Shown here one piece after another: positions 15,020 through 15,116 of a DNA stretch of 15,116 nucleotides. Location: positions 1 to 15,116 of the forward strand of contig JBDLWO010000229.1 of NCBI GenBank assembly GCA_039804245.1, in the 5' to 3' direction. The notes beneath the pieces are model-generated. The model did not search any database, was not told the origin of the DNA, and saw only the letters and a list, made by a program, of their open reading frames with translations. Position 1 is the stretch's first letter; the number at the start of each line of letters is the position of its first letter. This stretch comes from M3007 sp039804245. GTDB taxonomy: Bacteria > Bacteroidota > Bacteroidia > Chitinophagales > Saprospiraceae. A program made the translations under genes and the position numbers.

Positions 15020-15062
15020 AAAAAAAACGGGAGGCCAGGGATAATTCCCTTCTGCCTCCCGT
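15020..15062 (-). terminator. Terminator of the convergent minus-strand gene
   Basis: The arms ACGGGAGGC (15027-15035) and GCCTCCCGT (15054-15062) pair perfectly. A second inner stem AGGGA/TCCCT closes a TAAT loop. Eight A (15020-15027) precede it, giving a U-tract on the minus strand, whereas the plus-strand 3' flank (TCCGTTAT) is not U-rich. It therefore chiefly ends the minus-strand gene entering from the right edge, and may also stop the plus-strand TonB-domain transcript. Confidence 0.85.
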
Positions 15063-15083
15063 TCCGTTATAAACTGGTTCAGA

Positions 15084-15116
15084 TCAGAACCTTGCTGTCA
15101 CTCCGATCATAAAATT
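15084..15116 (-). CDS. 3' end of a minus-strand gene, probably an outer-membrane protein (partial)
   Basis: Reading the minus strand from the window edge gives ten codons, NFMIGVTARF, and a TGA stop (15084-15086). The final Phe and the alternating hydrophobic pattern resemble the C-terminal strand of Bacteroidota outer-membrane beta-barrels. The stop lies 21 nt before a minus-strand terminator, which supports this reading frame. The protein family cannot be determined from ten residues. Confidence 0.6.
   Translation of the reverse strand, partial: NFMIGVTARF

Noticed and set aside
1..15116. Search for CRISPR arrays, insertion sequences, phage genes, toxin-antitoxin or other defence genes, tRNA and rRNA
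   Set aside because: No regularly spaced repeats, transposase motifs, terminal inverted repeats or RNA-gene signatures were seen. The repeats present are coding low-complexity or terminator hairpins.

Overview
The window looks like chromosomal DNA of a Bacteroidota bacterium. The evidence is: promoter-like elements of the Bacteroidota type (TAnnTTTG, here always followed by C); a PorP/SprF-family outer-membrane protein; an Ig-like lipoprotein with the GGPKDTTPP motif after its lipobox; an M23 peptidase of the FGELRxxHFHxGID type; a TonB C-terminal-domain protein; and a convergent gene fragment ending like an outer-membrane barrel (GVTARF). I cannot name a genus.

Layout. Bases 1-57 end an upstream transcription unit with a strong intrinsic terminator. 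Bases 111-5192 hold the conserved translation/transcription operon rimP-nusA-infB. It has a promoter-like element, a perfect 15-bp hairpin in the rimP leader that could act as an attenuator, a possible second promoter before infB, and a clear terminator after infB. Bases 5235-8392 carry two cell-envelope genes: a secreted M23 metallopeptidase and a PorP/SprF-like barrel protein, the latter followed by a terminator. An M20D amidohydrolase is convergent with porP on the minus strand (8401-9588). It is divergent from a plus-strand series running to 15007: Ig-like lipoprotein, multi-pass TMTC-like membrane protein with C-terminal TPRs, tRNA uridine hydroxylase TrhO, and a TonB_C-domain protein without a membrane anchor. 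The window closes with a hairpin whose U-tract is on the minus strand, plus the last ten codons of a minus-strand gene.

How the genes work together. RimP (30S maturation), NusA (transcription elongation and termination) and IF2 (initiation) form a known expression-machinery operon, and TrhO adds tRNA wobble modification. The remaining genes are mostly envelope functions: peptidoglycan hydrolysis, type IX secretion/gliding-type barrel, lipoprotein, GT-C-like membrane enzyme and TonB-like domain.

I saw no mobile element, CRISPR array, phage gene, defence system, tRNA or rRNA. Most of the window is ordinary core and envelope content. The points most worth a second look are the rimP leader hairpin, the TMTC-like protein, the disordered IF2 N-terminus with a duplicated motif, and promoter boxes lying only 5-12 nt before several start codons.
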